From assembly GCF_007997305.1 (NCBI RefSeq), contig NZ_VORZ01000001.1, positions 372,001 to 436,000 on the forward strand: 64,000 nucleotides of DNA, read 5' to 3'. A program made the position numbers and the translations under genes. Of this stretch, positions 19,231 through 28,684 are shown piece after piece. The notes beneath the pieces are model-generated. The model was not told the DNA's origin. It was given only the letters and a program-made list of their open reading frames with translations, and did not search any database. The stretch's first letter is position 1. The number at the start of each line of letters is the position of its first letter. This DNA is from Psychrobacter frigidicola. GTDB lineage: Bacteria; Pseudomonadota; Gammaproteobacteria; Pseudomonadales; Moraxellaceae.

Positions 19231-20571
19231 ATGACAAACCCTATTCAGAAAACGAAATCTGATAAAGCTGGTGTTGAGAAAAAAGCGACCAGCACAGACG
19301 CTCATATTGATGAAAGTATCGATAAAATCAATGATGAAAAGCCAAGTGGCTTGCTCGCAGGTATCATTGAACGCGCGATCAAAACAGGACTTGGACGTAA
19401 AAAGCTTAATCCTAGCGCCGTTGAAGTAGATGTTGCTAAGAATATGGAGAAAATACATAAGAGTCCGACTAAGCTACGTTTAGCGTTCTTGGGTGGCGGC
19501 AGCTTTGGTACTGCGATGGCAAACTTAGCGGCGCGCAATGGTTGCGATACGACGCTATGGGTACGAGATAAGCGTACGGTCAAATCGATGGCAAAGCTGC
19601 AGATGAATAAAAAGTATCTGCCCGGCTACAAGCTTGATGATCGCCTTAAATACAGTCATGATTTAGAAGCTGCGATTAAAGATAAAGACATTATTTTTCT
19701 TGCCGTTCCGAGTTTGGCTTTTCGAGAAACCTTAAAAAATATTGCGCCTTTTCTGACAGGGCAGTCGGTTGTGTCCCTAACTAAAGGTATGGAAAAAGAT
19801 ACCTTTGCATTGATGAGTGACATTATTAAAGACGAGCTACCGGAAGTAAATTTTGGGGTGATGTCGGGTCCGAATCTTGCGGTAGAGATTATGAAAAATA
19901 TGCCATCTGCTACTGTGATTGCCAGTGAGTCAGAACCCTTGCGCCATGCTGTACAGGCGGCGCTGCACAGTGCATTTTTCCGTGTGTTTGCCAGTGATGA
20001 TATTCGCGGTGTTGAGCTTGGCGGGGCGCTCAAAAATATCTACGCTATCGCTATGGGAATGGCAGCCGCGTATGATGTTGGTGAAAATACCAAAGCAATG
20101 CTACTAACGCGTTCTTTAGCAGAAATGAGCCGCTTCGGAGTGGAAGCGGGCGCGAACCCATTAACCTTTTTAGGGTTATCGGGCGTTGGTGATTTATACG
20201 CCACTTGTAGCTCAGAGCTGAGCCGTAACTATCGCATAGGCAACATGCTAGGGCGTGGCATGACTATTGATGCCGCTGTGAAGAAATTAGGACAAACTGC
20301 TGAAGGTGTTAATACCATTCAGCAAGTACATGAAAAGGCGACTAAAGAAGGCATTTATATGCCGATTACTCATGCGCTATATGCGGTCATTTATGAAGAT
20401 AAAGCAGCACTTGGCGTTGCTCTAAATTTGATGGAAGCTGGCTTTCGTAGCGACGTCGAGTTTGTGATGGCACATGACCACAGCAATGCCTCGCTTACCG
20501 CCCAAATGCAGGCAGCAAGCGATAGTGGTGATGATGACGATAGTAGTACTAACGATAATCCCGATAAATAA
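19231..20571 (+). CDS. gpsA: NAD(P)-dependent glycerol-3-phosphate dehydrogenase
   Basis: Makes sn-glycerol 3-phosphate from dihydroxyacetone phosphate for phospholipid synthesis. The Rossmann motif L-G-G-G-S-F-G-T-A-M-A sits at about 87-97. It is followed by L-T-K-G-M-E, S-G-P-N-L-A, the catalytic-Lys block G-G-A-L-K-N-I-Y-A-I and G-L-S-G-V-G-D-L. The protein is 446 residues, about 100 more than the usual 330-340. The excess is a charged N-terminal extension of about 80 residues and an acidic Ser/Asp tail of about 20. An internal ATG at 19447 would remove most of the extension, so the start is not certain. sixA follows 62 bases later. Confidence 0.93.
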   Translation: MTNPIQKTKSDKAGVEKKATSTDAHIDESIDKINDEKPSGLLAGIIERAIKTGLGRKKLNPSAVEVDVAKNMEKIHKSPTKLRLAFLGGGSFGTAMANLAARNGCDTTLWVRDKRTVKSMAKLQMNKKYLPGYKLDDRLKYSHDLEAAIKDKDIIFLAVPSLAFRETLKNIAPFLTGQSVVSLTKGMEKDTFALMSDIIKDELPEVNFGVMSGPNLAVEIMKNMPSATVIASESEPLRHAVQAALHSAFFRVFASDDIRGVELGGALKNIYAIAMGMAAAYDVGENTKAMLLTRSLAEMSRFGVEAGANPLTFLGLSGVGDLYATCSSELSRNYRIGNMLGRGMTIDAAVKKLGQTAEGVNTIQQVHEKATKEGIYMPITHALYAVIYEDKAALGVALNLMEAGFRSDVEFVMAHDHSNASLTAQMQAASDSGDDDDSSTNDNPDK

Positions 20572-20633
20572 AAAACTTAAGATTATAATTAGTACTCAAA
20601 AAACATGAGAAAGATAAGGCACTAGGAACTATC

Positions 20634-21092
20634 ATGAAAATTATATTAATGCGTCATGGACAAGCAGAAGATGAGATGCGTCCAGATAGCGCACGGCAAC
20701 TCACTGAATTTGGCCAACAGCAAGCAGCGCAAACGGCTGATTATATTATGGCGCATTATACGCCAGATTTTTTTGTGGTCAGCCCTTACGATAGAGCGCA
20801 ACAAACCTTAGCTCAACTGCAAACGCGAGCGCCTAATGTGCTAGCGACCGTCCAAGACAATCTTACCCCAGCAGACGATGCCCATACCGCATTAATAGAG
20901 CTTGCAAATATTGAAGCAGAATGTTTAGTCGTAGTCTGCCATATGTCGATTGTGGCGCATATTGCCAGTCTACTTACCGGTATCAGCCCTGAGTCATTTT
21001 CATTGGCAGAAGCCCGAGTATTTGAGATGGAGTTTGTCATGTCAGGTATGGCCACTGAAAGTGATCGCTTTGTTCCTGTGCAGCCTGATTAA
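20634..21092 (+). CDS. sixA: Phosphohistidine phosphatase SixA
   Basis: Histidine-phosphatase-superfamily enzyme of 152 residues. The catalytic R-H-G is at residues 7-9 (H8 is phosphorylated during the reaction), with S-P-Y-D-R-A-Q-Q-T and the late V-C-H-M-S giving the second His. The small size without a cap domain is typical of SixA, which dephosphorylates phosphohistidine in phosphotransfer proteins. AGGAACTATC precedes the ATG. It lies between gpsA and gspL on the same strand, with gaps of 62 and 80 bases. Confidence 0.9.
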   Translation: MKIILMRHGQAEDEMRPDSARQLTEFGQQQAAQTADYIMAHYTPDFFVVSPYDRAQQTLAQLQTRAPNVLATVQDNLTPADDAHTALIELANIEAECLVVVCHMSIVAHIASLLTGISPESFSLAEARVFEMEFVMSGMATESDRFVPVQPD

Positions 21093-21172
21093 TATTGATA
21101 GCTTTAACAGTATTTGTGGTAAAAACTAAATTCAGTTGTTAGTAAGCGCTATAACCAATAAGGATACGCTTA

Positions 21173-22468
21173 GTGTTACACGTTTGGTTAAGAGCGCAGC
21201 ACAGCTCGTTAGCTGTTTGGCACTCGGATACAAAGAACTGGCATGCAGTCGACGGCTGGCAACAGCTGCATGATATTTATAGTATTCATGGTCATAAAAC
21301 GCTGTGCTTATATTTTCCTTCCAGCCATTTATTACAAGTAGAGACTGAACTGAGTAGTGCCCAGCTTAAGCAATTAGGTCTTGTTGGCAAACAGTATTTA
21401 TTTGAGGAGACCTCCATTGCTCCGGTTGAGCAGTTAGCCGTACGCCAGATTGGCTATGCTAGTAGTCAGTATTTATATGCGCTGGCGCAAAATGATATCG
21501 AGACTTGGCAGCAAAGTGCGTTACTGGCAGGTTTGACCATTCAAGCATTACTACCAGACTTTTTATTATTACCTATTCCCGAAGAAGGAGCAGGTCAGCA
21601 GGTGGTTTTATATCAAGATGACTGTACTACCTTACTACGCCAGTCGTCTTACCAAGGACTGGCGGTCAGCTATTTACCACTCATATTTGAACGTTTGCCA
21701 CAATTAAATGAAGTCTGCGTGCTACCAGTGCTCGATATCTCTACCAATTCCGTAGCTGATAGTTTGATTGTGAGTGCAGACAATGATGATAATACGATTA
21801 ACTTACAAAAAACAGGATTAAATTCAGTAACCAATATAGCCGCGGAAACTGTTGCCTTACTTACTGAGTACCAGTTATTACTAACCGTTCTACCAGTTAT
21901 ACCTACTCCTATCGACAGTCCTGAGCGTCATGCGCTCAACTTTTTTACTAAGTCATCAGACTCGCATGTATCGCCTTATTTACGTGTGGCCATGATGGTG
22001 GCGTTATTGGCTTTGGTGCTGCAAATAGCTACTGATGGCGTGGAGTGGTATCGCTATAGTGAGGCGGCTACGGCCACGCAGACAGAAGTTGTGGTGCAAT
22101 ATCAGTCATGGTTCCCTAATGAAGCGCTAAGCACTCGTACAAAACTGCAAGCACAAATGCAGCCAAAATTACGCAACGATAGCCAAGCACCAGCTTCACA
22201 TATTGCCGTATTGGCACGCATAGCCCCACTCATTAAACAGTCCTCTCTGCAAGCCCAATCCTTAGTGATGGAGCCGTCTGTATTAAGGTTTACTCTAATT
22301 GCACCTGACCGAAATAGCCTTGATGAGTTTGCCAATATATTGAGTACCCAAGGTCTGAGTGCTAATTTAGAGGGGGTAAATAGTAACGAGCAAGGGCAGT
22401 TAAGTGGTCAAATAACCGTGAATGTGACAACAGACAGCTCAGTACCTACTTCGGTTACCGACTCCTAA
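21173..22468 (+). CDS. gspL: Type II secretion system protein GspL
   Basis: Inner-membrane platform protein linking the cytoplasmic ATPase GspE to the periplasmic part of the type II secretion system. The 431-residue protein has an actin-like N-terminal cytoplasmic domain, one transmembrane helix at about 272-292, and a ferredoxin-like periplasmic C-terminus. It starts with GTG, supported by AAGGA nine bases upstream. Conservation is low, as usual for GspL. The call is made firmer by GspM being next. The other gsp genes are not in the window. Confidence 0.85.
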   Translation: MLHVWLRAQHSSLAVWHSDTKNWHAVDGWQQLHDIYSIHGHKTLCLYFPSSHLLQVETELSSAQLKQLGLVGKQYLFEETSIAPVEQLAVRQIGYASSQYLYALAQNDIETWQQSALLAGLTIQALLPDFLLLPIPEEGAGQQVVLYQDDCTTLLRQSSYQGLAVSYLPLIFERLPQLNEVCVLPVLDISTNSVADSLIVSADNDDNTINLQKTGLNSVTNIAAETVALLTEYQLLLTVLPVIPTPIDSPERHALNFFTKSSDSHVSPYLRVAMMVALLALVLQIATDGVEWYRYSEAATATQTEVVVQYQSWFPNEALSTRTKLQAQMQPKLRNDSQAPASHIAVLARIAPLIKQSSLQAQSLVMEPSVLRFTLIAPDRNSLDEFANILSTQGLSANLEGVNSNEQGQLSGQITVNVTTDSSVPTSVTDS

Positions 22469-22587
22469 AACTGAGTAGCCATCGCAGTAATAATATATTT
22501 CCTCTTCTTTGCAGTTCACATCATTTAGACATAATAGTAATTAGTGCTTAATAATAAGTAAGTAGCATAAGTAACCAAGGTTGAGTG

Positions 22588-23133
22588 ATGAAAATATTAC
22601 AGCGCCGTGTTAAAAGCCGCACCCTAACCAAAAGTGTAGTGTCAGGGCCTATTGCTCAGTATCAAAACCTGCTGTGGTCACGATGGTTATTATTGTCGCC
22701 ACGTGATCAACTGGCTTTGGGTGCATTGATGGTGTTTTTATTGCTGTTTATAGGCGGCTATGGTGGTTACAGTGTGCACCAAGCAGCGACAGATAGTAAA
22801 GCGGACTATCAAGAACAAGTGGCTGATTATTTTTGGCTACGTGCGCAAGCGGGCAATATTGACAGCACTATGAATACTGCTACTGCCCAAGATGGCGTAG
22901 CGATGCCCCCAGCGAGTAGCGTCAATGCTACACTTAATAGTTCGGGTATCGATAATGCGCAAGTCATCGCTGCCGGCGATGCGGTGCAACTTAGCTTTAA
23001 CTATCCTAGCCAAGCTATCGTTAGTTCGGCACTTGCCCAGCTTGAGCAGCAAGGGTGGCAGTTTACACAGTTATCCATGCAGCAAGACGTTGTCACTAAG
23101 AGTATTCAGGTGCAAGCGACGGTGACTCCTTAG
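22588..23133 (+). CDS. gspM: Type II secretion system protein GspM
   Basis: Partner of GspL in the inner-membrane platform. It has 181 residues: a basic cytoplasmic N-terminus with S-P-R-D-Q-L-A-L-G just before a single helix (about 41-62), then a small periplasmic domain with V-A-D-Y-F-W-L-R-A-Q-A, the usual GspM block. AAGG precedes the ATG; a GTG one codon earlier is less likely. It follows gspL by 120 bases on the same strand. Confidence 0.85.
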   Translation: MKILQRRVKSRTLTKSVVSGPIAQYQNLLWSRWLLLSPRDQLALGALMVFLLLFIGGYGGYSVHQAATDSKADYQEQVADYFWLRAQAGNIDSTMNTATAQDGVAMPPASSVNATLNSSGIDNAQVIAAGDAVQLSFNYPSQAIVSSALAQLEQQGWQFTQLSMQQDVVTKSIQVQATVTP

Positions 23134-23354
23134 GCTGGTCTGTCATAAGATACAACTTATTATTATAATGTCTTTTTATAAGATGGAGCCATCATCTTGA
23201 AAACAGTTATCGTTGCCACAATGATAATAAAGATATAGCGGTTCTAAAGGCTGTCTGATAAGCAGCTATAATTTAAAAGAACAGCGATGATCATCCAGCT
23301 AAAACCAGCTAAAAAAATAACTATTAATCTAACAATAATCGTCAAGGTAGTGTA

Positions 23355-23756
23355 ATGACTGATGTTAAACAACGCACTTTAATTACCTATAACCATGTGA
23401 CTTACTTGTTATATGTATTGAGCTATTTTACCGCGGGGCTACTGTGGATTGTGCCTATTGTTATGAATTATACCAAGCGCCACAATGCCGATGGAACTTG
23501 GTTAGCAACGCATTTTGATTGGCAGATTAAGACCTTTTGGTACAGCATCGTCTTATTTTTGATCGGTGGTCTATTACTAGTATTTGCGGTAGGGGGTCTA
23601 GGCGTGAGCATGATGGCTGATAGTGGCAACAGCGCGATAGTATCAATTGTATTGACTGGCTTAGGTCTGCTAATTATGGCTTTTACTTTCATTTGGCATT
23701 TATATCGTATTGTACGTGGCTGGATCGCGCTCACAGATAATCGTCCTGTACCCTAG
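23355..23756 (+). CDS. Small inner-membrane protein (COG3671/DUF4870-like)
   Basis: A 133-residue protein with three hydrophobic helices. The conserved pattern is Y-L-L-Y-V-L-S-Y-F-T at the N-terminus, H-F-D-W-Q-I-K-T-F-W in the first loop and I-V-R-G-W-I-A-L at the end, as in the COG3671/DUF4870 group of uncharacterised membrane proteins. AAGGTAG precedes the ATG. It stands alone, with 221 bases before it and 152 after it. Confidence 0.8.
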   Translation: MTDVKQRTLITYNHVTYLLYVLSYFTAGLLWIVPIVMNYTKRHNADGTWLATHFDWQIKTFWYSIVLFLIGGLLLVFAVGGLGVSMMADSGNSAIVSIVLTGLGLLIMAFTFIWHLYRIVRGWIALTDNRPVP

Positions 23757-23908
23757 AGTCATTTAACTGTTTTTTATAGACAACGGCTGATTTTATTTAC
23801 TACGTGAAACTTGAGTCTTATTTCTGTTAAGCTGATATAATCGCAGCGCTTAATTTGATACCTTTTGTTCCATTCATCATTTTTCTTTAATCAGGGTTCA
23901 TTGTTACT

Positions 23909-24943
23909 ATGTCCTACGCCTTACTTCGCCCGTTTTTGTTTAAGATGGACCCTGAGCACGCTCATGACATGACCTTGTCTTTATTGTCCAAAGCGCATAA
24001 AGCACGCACTCTAGGCTTGGTTTATGGTCAACATATGCAGCCGATAGACTGTATGGGATTGCAATTTTCTAATCCCGTTGGGTTAGCAGCAGGTTTGGAT
24101 AAAAATGGTGATTATATTGATGCGCTTGCCGAATTAGGTTTCGGCTTTATTGAAATAGGTACGGTCACTCCAAAGCCGCAACTTGGCAATGAGAAGCCCC
24201 GTTTATTTAGAATTAAACAAGCGGATGCCATTATTAACCGGATGGGCTTTAACAATCAGGGCGTCGATTACCTGATTAACAATGTCAAACGCTGCAAGTA
24301 TAAAGGTAATATTGGTATAAATATCGGTAAAAATGCCAGCACGCTAGTTGAGAATGCAGCAGACGATTATGTCTATTGCCTTGAGCGTGTATATCCTCAT
24401 GCCTCCTATATTACGATTAATATCTCATCGCCTAATACGGCAAATTTACGCGACTTACAAAGTGGTGAGGCTTTAACATATCTTTTAGATACCATCATGA
24501 ATCGTCATCATCAGCTGGCAACCGAATATGGTTTTTATGTGCCAATCGTGCTCAAAGTTGCCCCAGATTTAGACCCTACACAAGTCGATTATATCTCACA
24601 GCAGCTACTAGACTTTGAAATTGATGGTTTGATTGCGACCAATACGACTTTGAGCCGAGTGGGCGTCGAAGATTTAACCGATGGCGACCAAGCTGGCGGC
24701 TTATCAGGTCGTCCGGTCAGCCACATCAGCACCCAAATACTACAACAATTCTCTGACCAGCTGGATGATAAAGTGGTATTAATTGGGGTTGGTGGTATCG
24801 ACAGCGGCGAGAAAGCGGTGAAAAAAATCAAAGCCGGCGCTGACATGGTGCAACTATATACTGGTCTTATCTATAAAGGTCCCGGCTTGGTACAGTCCTG
24901 TATCCAAGCAATTGGCGGCTATTACGACGCGATGGAAGGTTAA
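23909..24943 (+). CDS. pyrD: Dihydroorotate dehydrogenase (quinone), class 2
   Basis: Membrane-associated flavoenzyme oxidising dihydroorotate to orotate with quinone as acceptor, in pyrimidine synthesis. The N-terminal amphipathic region (L-L-R-P-F-L-F) marks class 2. Family blocks are [11 protein letters not shown] near the start, [25 protein letters not shown] with the catalytic Ser region, and G-V-G-G-I late in the protein. Length 344 is normal. Confidence 0.96.
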   Translation: MSYALLRPFLFKMDPEHAHDMTLSLLSKAHKARTLGLVYGQHMQPIDCMGLQFSNPVGLAAGLDKNGDYIDALAELGFGFIEIGTVTPKPQLGNEKPRLFRIKQADAIINRMGFNNQGVDYLINNVKRCKYKGNIGINIGKNASTLVENAADDYVYCLERVYPHASYITINISSPNTANLRDLQSGEALTYLLDTIMNRHHQLATEYGFYVPIVLKVAPDLDPTQVDYISQQLLDFEIDGLIATNTTLSRVGVEDLTDGDQAGGLSGRPVSHISTQILQQFSDQLDDKVVLIGVGGIDSGEKAVKKIKAGADMVQLYTGLIYKGPGLVQSCIQAIGGYYDAMEG

Positions 24944-25045
24944 AGAACCTATCAAACTATTTGCTAAGTAACTTGTGTATTAATAAGTGAATTGAACCTT
25001 AATAGCTATCAAGATATCAATAGTAATAAAGACAGGGTGGTAAAC

Positions 25046-25543
25046 ATGAGTGGTCTAGATATTGTGATTGCCGTTGTTGTCTTAATTGGCTTATGGCGCG
25101 GCTTTCAAGTGGGTTTGATTAAAACAGCAGTGGGTCTGGTAGGATGGTTTATTGCTCTGATTGCAGCGACTCGGCTGGCAAGTGCTATTGCGCCGCAGTT
25201 GCCTGGATTTGTGGAAAACCCTGTGCTGCAAATGGCAATGGCATTTTTATTAGTAGTGATAGTTATATTGGCAATTATGCATCTGGTCGCATTTGTATTC
25301 TCAGGGGTGCTCAAAACCTTGCGCTTAGGTATATTGGATAAAATGGCTGGCGGCGTACTTGGCGCGGCTAAAAATGTGCTTATTATTTTAGTTATACTCA
25401 GTGTCAGTGCCCCCTTATTAGTACAGATGCCGCAATGGCAAACGTCAGTATTAGCGCCTGAACTGCTGCCTTATGCCCCAATGGCCAAGACCTTAGCTTC
25501 AGATATGCTAGGTGGTGCTTGGGAGCAAATTAATAAGTCTTAA
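25046..25543 (+). CDS. cvpA: CvpA family membrane protein
   Basis: Four-helix inner-membrane protein of 165 residues, required for colicin V production in E. coli and more generally tied to envelope stress (family knowledge). The N-terminal D-I-V-I-A-V-V-V-L-I-G-L-W-R-G-F-Q-V-G block is typical. An in-frame ATG at 24992 exists, but AGGGTGG directly before 25046 and the family N-terminus favour this one. purF lies 329 bases downstream on the same strand, the order seen in E. coli. Confidence 0.9.
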   Translation: MSGLDIVIAVVVLIGLWRGFQVGLIKTAVGLVGWFIALIAATRLASAIAPQLPGFVENPVLQMAMAFLLVVIVILAIMHLVAFVFSGVLKTLRLGILDKMAGGVLGAAKNVLIILVILSVSAPLLVQMPQWQTSVLAPELLPYAPMAKTLASDMLGGAWEQINKS

Positions 25544-25872
25544 GCTTTGATGCTTAAAGATTTTTTAAATATAAATAAAAGCTTTGATAAATGGGTTTTT
25601 AAATTAAGCCTTATCAGATAGACAGTCAATGGTTCGCTAGCCTCATTTAGCACCTGTAACTTTTAATGTTCACAGCTTCCAGTTTTTGTGGTTTCCAACG
25701 TTACAGTTTTAATAGTCATCAAGCAGCATTCATAAACCACCAATTATTTATCTTTAATAACAATCTAATTTCAGCAAGCAACATCATCAGTGCCGATTGT
25801 CTGACAGATAGTGCTGTCAGTGACCGTGCTATTATTGCCTTACTAATGCGTGGCTAAAAATAGGATATAACT
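25544..25872. other. cvpA-purF intergenic region with a leader hairpin
   Basis: 329 AT-rich bases. The direct repeat AAGCTTTGAT appears near 25542 and 25580. A perfect seven-pair hairpin (CTGACAG 25801-25807, CTGTCAG 25814-25820) sits about 50 bases before the purF ATG. The open frame at 25666-25857 has no ribosome binding site and no protein-like character. TAGGATA at 25861-25867 is the purF ribosome binding site. Confidence 0.5.
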
Positions 25873-27408
25873 ATGTGTGGAGTCGTTGGGGTTGCAGCTC
25901 ATGAGCCAGTTAACCAAATTCTTTATGATGCCTTAACTATGTTACAACACCGCGGGCAAGATGCCGCAGGTATTGTGACTTTACAGGATGGGCGCTTATA
26001 TTTACGTAAAGAAAATGGCATGGTACGTGATGTGTTTATGAACCGCCACATGCAGCGTTTGGTGGGTAAATTCGGTATTGGTCACGTACGTTACCCTACT
26101 GCTGGCACCTCTAGCAGTGCTGAGGCGCAGCCTTTTTATGTGAACTCGCCTTATGGTATTACGTTGGCGCATAATGGTAATTTGACCAATGCGGAGAGTT
26201 TGGCAAAATCTCTATATCAAGATGATCGTCGTCATTTAAATACTGACTCAGACTCTGAAGTACTATTGAACGTCGTTGCACACGAAATGCAAAACTTGAA
26301 TAAAACCCATCCGACGCCCGATGATATTTTTGAAGCGGTAACCGCAGTTTATAGCCGCTGTGAAGGGGCTTATGGTGTGGTAGCGTTGATTACTGGTCAT
26401 GGTCTGCTCGCATTTCGTGACCCGAACGGTATTCGTCCCCTAGTTTTTGGTGAGCGCCTAGCAGCAAACGGCGGCACAGAATATATGGTGGCCTCAGAGT
26501 CAGTGGCACTTACCGGTTCAGGTTTTAGCATTATTCGCGATGTAAAACCGGGTGAGGCCATATTTATTGATCTCAATCACCAATTGCATACGCATCAATG
26601 TGTAGAGCCCAAAGAGTATACGCCGTGTATTTTTGAGTATGTTTATTTTGCGCGTCCAGACTCGATCATGGATAATATTTCAGTCTACAAAGCACGTTTA
26701 CGTATGGGCGAAAAGCTTGGCCAAAAGATTCTTAAAGAGTGGGGTAAGGATCATGATATTGACGTGGTGATTCCCATTCCTGATACGTCACGTACTTCAG
26801 CGATGGAACTTGCGCTGATGATGAATATCAAGTACCGTGAAGGGTTTATGAAAAACCGTTATATTGGCCGTACTTTTATTATGCCAGGTCAGCAGCAGCG
26901 TAAAAAATCAGTGCGTCAAAAGCTAAGCCCCGTACCCTTAGAGTTTAAAGGTAAAAATGTGCTATTGGTCGATGATTCTATTGTGCGCGGAACGACTTGC
27001 CACGAGATTATCCAAATGGCGCGTGATGCGGGTGCGAAACAAGTCTTTTTTGCAAGCGCTGCACCCCCTGTAAAATACCCGAATGTTTATGGTATTGATA
27101 TGCCAGTACGTAGCGAGCTGATTGCTTCAGGTCATACGGTAGAACAAGTACGCCAGATTATCGGTGCTGATCGCTTGATTTTTCAGGACTTAAATGACCT
27201 GATTGATGCGGTAAAAGACACCAAGCATAGTAAGGTTGAAGGCTTTGACTGTGCGGTATTTAACGGTTGCTATATCACCGGTCAGATTAACGAAGCGTAC
27301 CTTGAGCATCTGCAAGAGCGGCGCAGTGAGACTGCTAAAATTGGTAAAGAAGGCATGCAGATAGTTTCTGATACCCCTGTTGATATGACGGGTGTAGAAG
27401 AGATGTAG
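25873..27408 (+). CDS. purF: Amidophosphoribosyltransferase
   Basis: Committing step of purine synthesis, transferring glutamine amide nitrogen to PRPP. The protein begins M-C-G-V-V-G, and Cys2 becomes the N-terminal nucleophile of the glutaminase domain. H-R-G-Q-D-A-A-G and H-N-G-N-L follow. The PRPP loop [13 protein letters not shown] is at about 361-373. It has 511 residues and lacks a propeptide, as in the E. coli type. A strong terminator follows. Confidence 0.97.
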   Translation: MCGVVGVAAHEPVNQILYDALTMLQHRGQDAAGIVTLQDGRLYLRKENGMVRDVFMNRHMQRLVGKFGIGHVRYPTAGTSSSAEAQPFYVNSPYGITLAHNGNLTNAESLAKSLYQDDRRHLNTDSDSEVLLNVVAHEMQNLNKTHPTPDDIFEAVTAVYSRCEGAYGVVALITGHGLLAFRDPNGIRPLVFGERLAANGGTEYMVASESVALTGSGFSIIRDVKPGEAIFIDLNHQLHTHQCVEPKEYTPCIFEYVYFARPDSIMDNISVYKARLRMGEKLGQKILKEWGKDHDIDVVIPIPDTSRTSAMELALMMNIKYREGFMKNRYIGRTFIMPGQQQRKKSVRQKLSPVPLEFKGKNVLLVDDSIVRGTTCHEIIQMARDAGAKQVFFASAAPPVKYPNVYGIDMPVRSELIASGHTVEQVRQIIGADRLIFQDLNDLIDAVKDTKHSKVEGFDCAVFNGCYITGQINEAYLEHLQERRSETAKIGKEGMQIVSDTPVDMTGVEEM

Positions 27409-27451
27409 TCGAACGCTCAATAACAAGCTGGTTTTGGGTAAAAAACGTGAT

Positions 27452-27489
27452 AAAAAAGGCTAAACCCTCTATAGGATTTAGCCTTTTTT
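27452..27489 (+). terminator. Rho-independent terminator after purF
   Basis: AAAAAAGGCTAAA (27452-27464) pairs with TTTAGCCTTTTTT (27477-27489). A-runs and T-runs on both sides could let it also end the convergent azlC-azlD transcript. Confidence 0.9.
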
Positions 27490-27532
27490 ATTACGTTTAA
27501 TTTAACCTAGCTTTTTTTAAAACACAAACCAA

Positions 27533-27889
27533 CTATAAAAAGTGATTAAATAACCAGAGTAATCCATTAATAGCAGCTATACCCGCTACCATACTCACCA
27601 GTAGCTGGCGACTGATATGATAGATAAATAATACCAGTCCTAAAGCGCCAATTTGTGCTAGTAATAAATGCAGTTCGGCAGAATTTAAGCCGGTCGTCAA
27701 TGATAAATCTTGATAGGCGAGACTGGTTAGAATCAATAATATTAAGACTGATAAAGGCAGGCTCTCATTAAGACGATGCAGCCAAGGTTTATCCAGCAGT
27801 TTTTGCGGTATTAATGCGGGGATGGCACGGGTAACAAAAGTGACGGCCGCCATGGCAAAAGTCGCTGCAATAAGGTAGCTACTCGTCAT
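27533..27889 (-). CDS. azlD: AzlD family branched-chain amino acid export subunit
   Basis: Small subunit of the AzlCD (YgaZH-type) exporter. It has 118 residues and four hydrophobic helices. The first has V-T-F-V-T-R-A-I-P-A, and R-L-N-E-S-L-P is in the first loop, as usual in AzlD. AGGAGG seven bases before the ATG is an almost perfect ribosome binding site. The gene overlaps the end of azlC by 11 bases, implying translational coupling. Exported substrates (valine, azaleucine) are inferred from the family. Confidence 0.9.
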   Translation of the reverse strand: MTSSYLIAATFAMAAVTFVTRAIPALIPQKLLDKPWLHRLNESLPLSVLILLILTSLAYQDLSLTTGLNSAELHLLLAQIGALGLVLFIYHISRQLLVSMVAGIAAINGLLWLFNHFL

Positions 27890-28616
27890 GAGAACCTCCT
27901 ATCGTTTTATCTTCTACAACCTTACTTTGCATCAAAAATGCACGCGCTAAAATCAGCATCATACAAACTGCAATAGCGACTAATAATAACCAATGGCTGG
28001 TAAAAAATGAGGCAATTATTAAACCGATCACAGCAATACTAATCGGAAAATAACGTTTAATCGTTTGAAATTGCTCATAGGCTAAAATAACAAACAAGCA
28101 TATCAAAGCAAAATCTAAATGCGGCACTAAATCATCGAGAGCACTGCCTATTACCACGCCAATGGCAGTGGCTAAGACCCACCAGCTTTGATTGAATAAA
28201 CTTATCGGTAGTATCAGTGCTTGCCTTGTGTCAGCCGGTAAGCTGGTCATTACTGAGAAGGTCTCGTCTGTTAGCGCAAATAAACAATAAGTTTTTGCCA
28301 GCTTTTGGGTGGGTAAGTATTGCAATAACGGCGCACCATAAAAAACATGGCGTAGGTTGATAGCGGCAATATTGGTGGCTATATTCCCAACGGGTAGGCC
28401 AGCACTAATCATCGGCAGGCAAGCATATTGCGCCGCACCTGCGTACAAGACGATACTCAGCATAATGGTTGCCCATATGGGTACGCCTGCAACCTGTGCC
28501 AGCACACCAAAGGCGATGCCAGCTGGTAAATAACCCATAGCGACCGGAATACTCTTTTTAAACCCTTCAGCCCATTGATACGCTGACTGTCGTTGCTGCT
28601 TAGAATAAGAAGTCAC
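27879..28616 (-). CDS. azlC: AzlC family branched-chain amino acid export permease
   Basis: Large subunit of the AzlCD exporter: 245 residues with multiple helices. Family blocks are G-Y-L-P-A-G-I-A-F-G, S-I-V-L-Y-A-G-A-A-Q-Y and N-L-R-H-V-F-Y-G. It starts with GTG, supported by AGGAT eight bases upstream. Overlap with azlD makes a two-gene unit. Confidence 0.9.
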   Translation of the reverse strand: MTSYSKQQRQSAYQWAEGFKKSIPVAMGYLPAGIAFGVLAQVAGVPIWATIMLSIVLYAGAAQYACLPMISAGLPVGNIATNIAAINLRHVFYGAPLLQYLPTQKLAKTYCLFALTDETFSVMTSLPADTRQALILPISLFNQSWWVLATAIGVVIGSALDDLVPHLDFALICLFVILAYEQFQTIKRYFPISIAVIGLIIASFFTSHWLLLVAIAVCMMLILARAFLMQSKVVEDKTIGGSHDE

Positions 28617-28684
28617 GTGCTATCCTAAAATTTTCTAGCGGTATAAATAATAATCTAGTGATGTTGAAAGTTCTTAATCATAAA

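Noticed and set aside
25666..25857. 63-codon frame between cvpA and purF
   Set aside because: No ribosome binding site, poor composition for a protein and it overlaps the purF leader hairpin.
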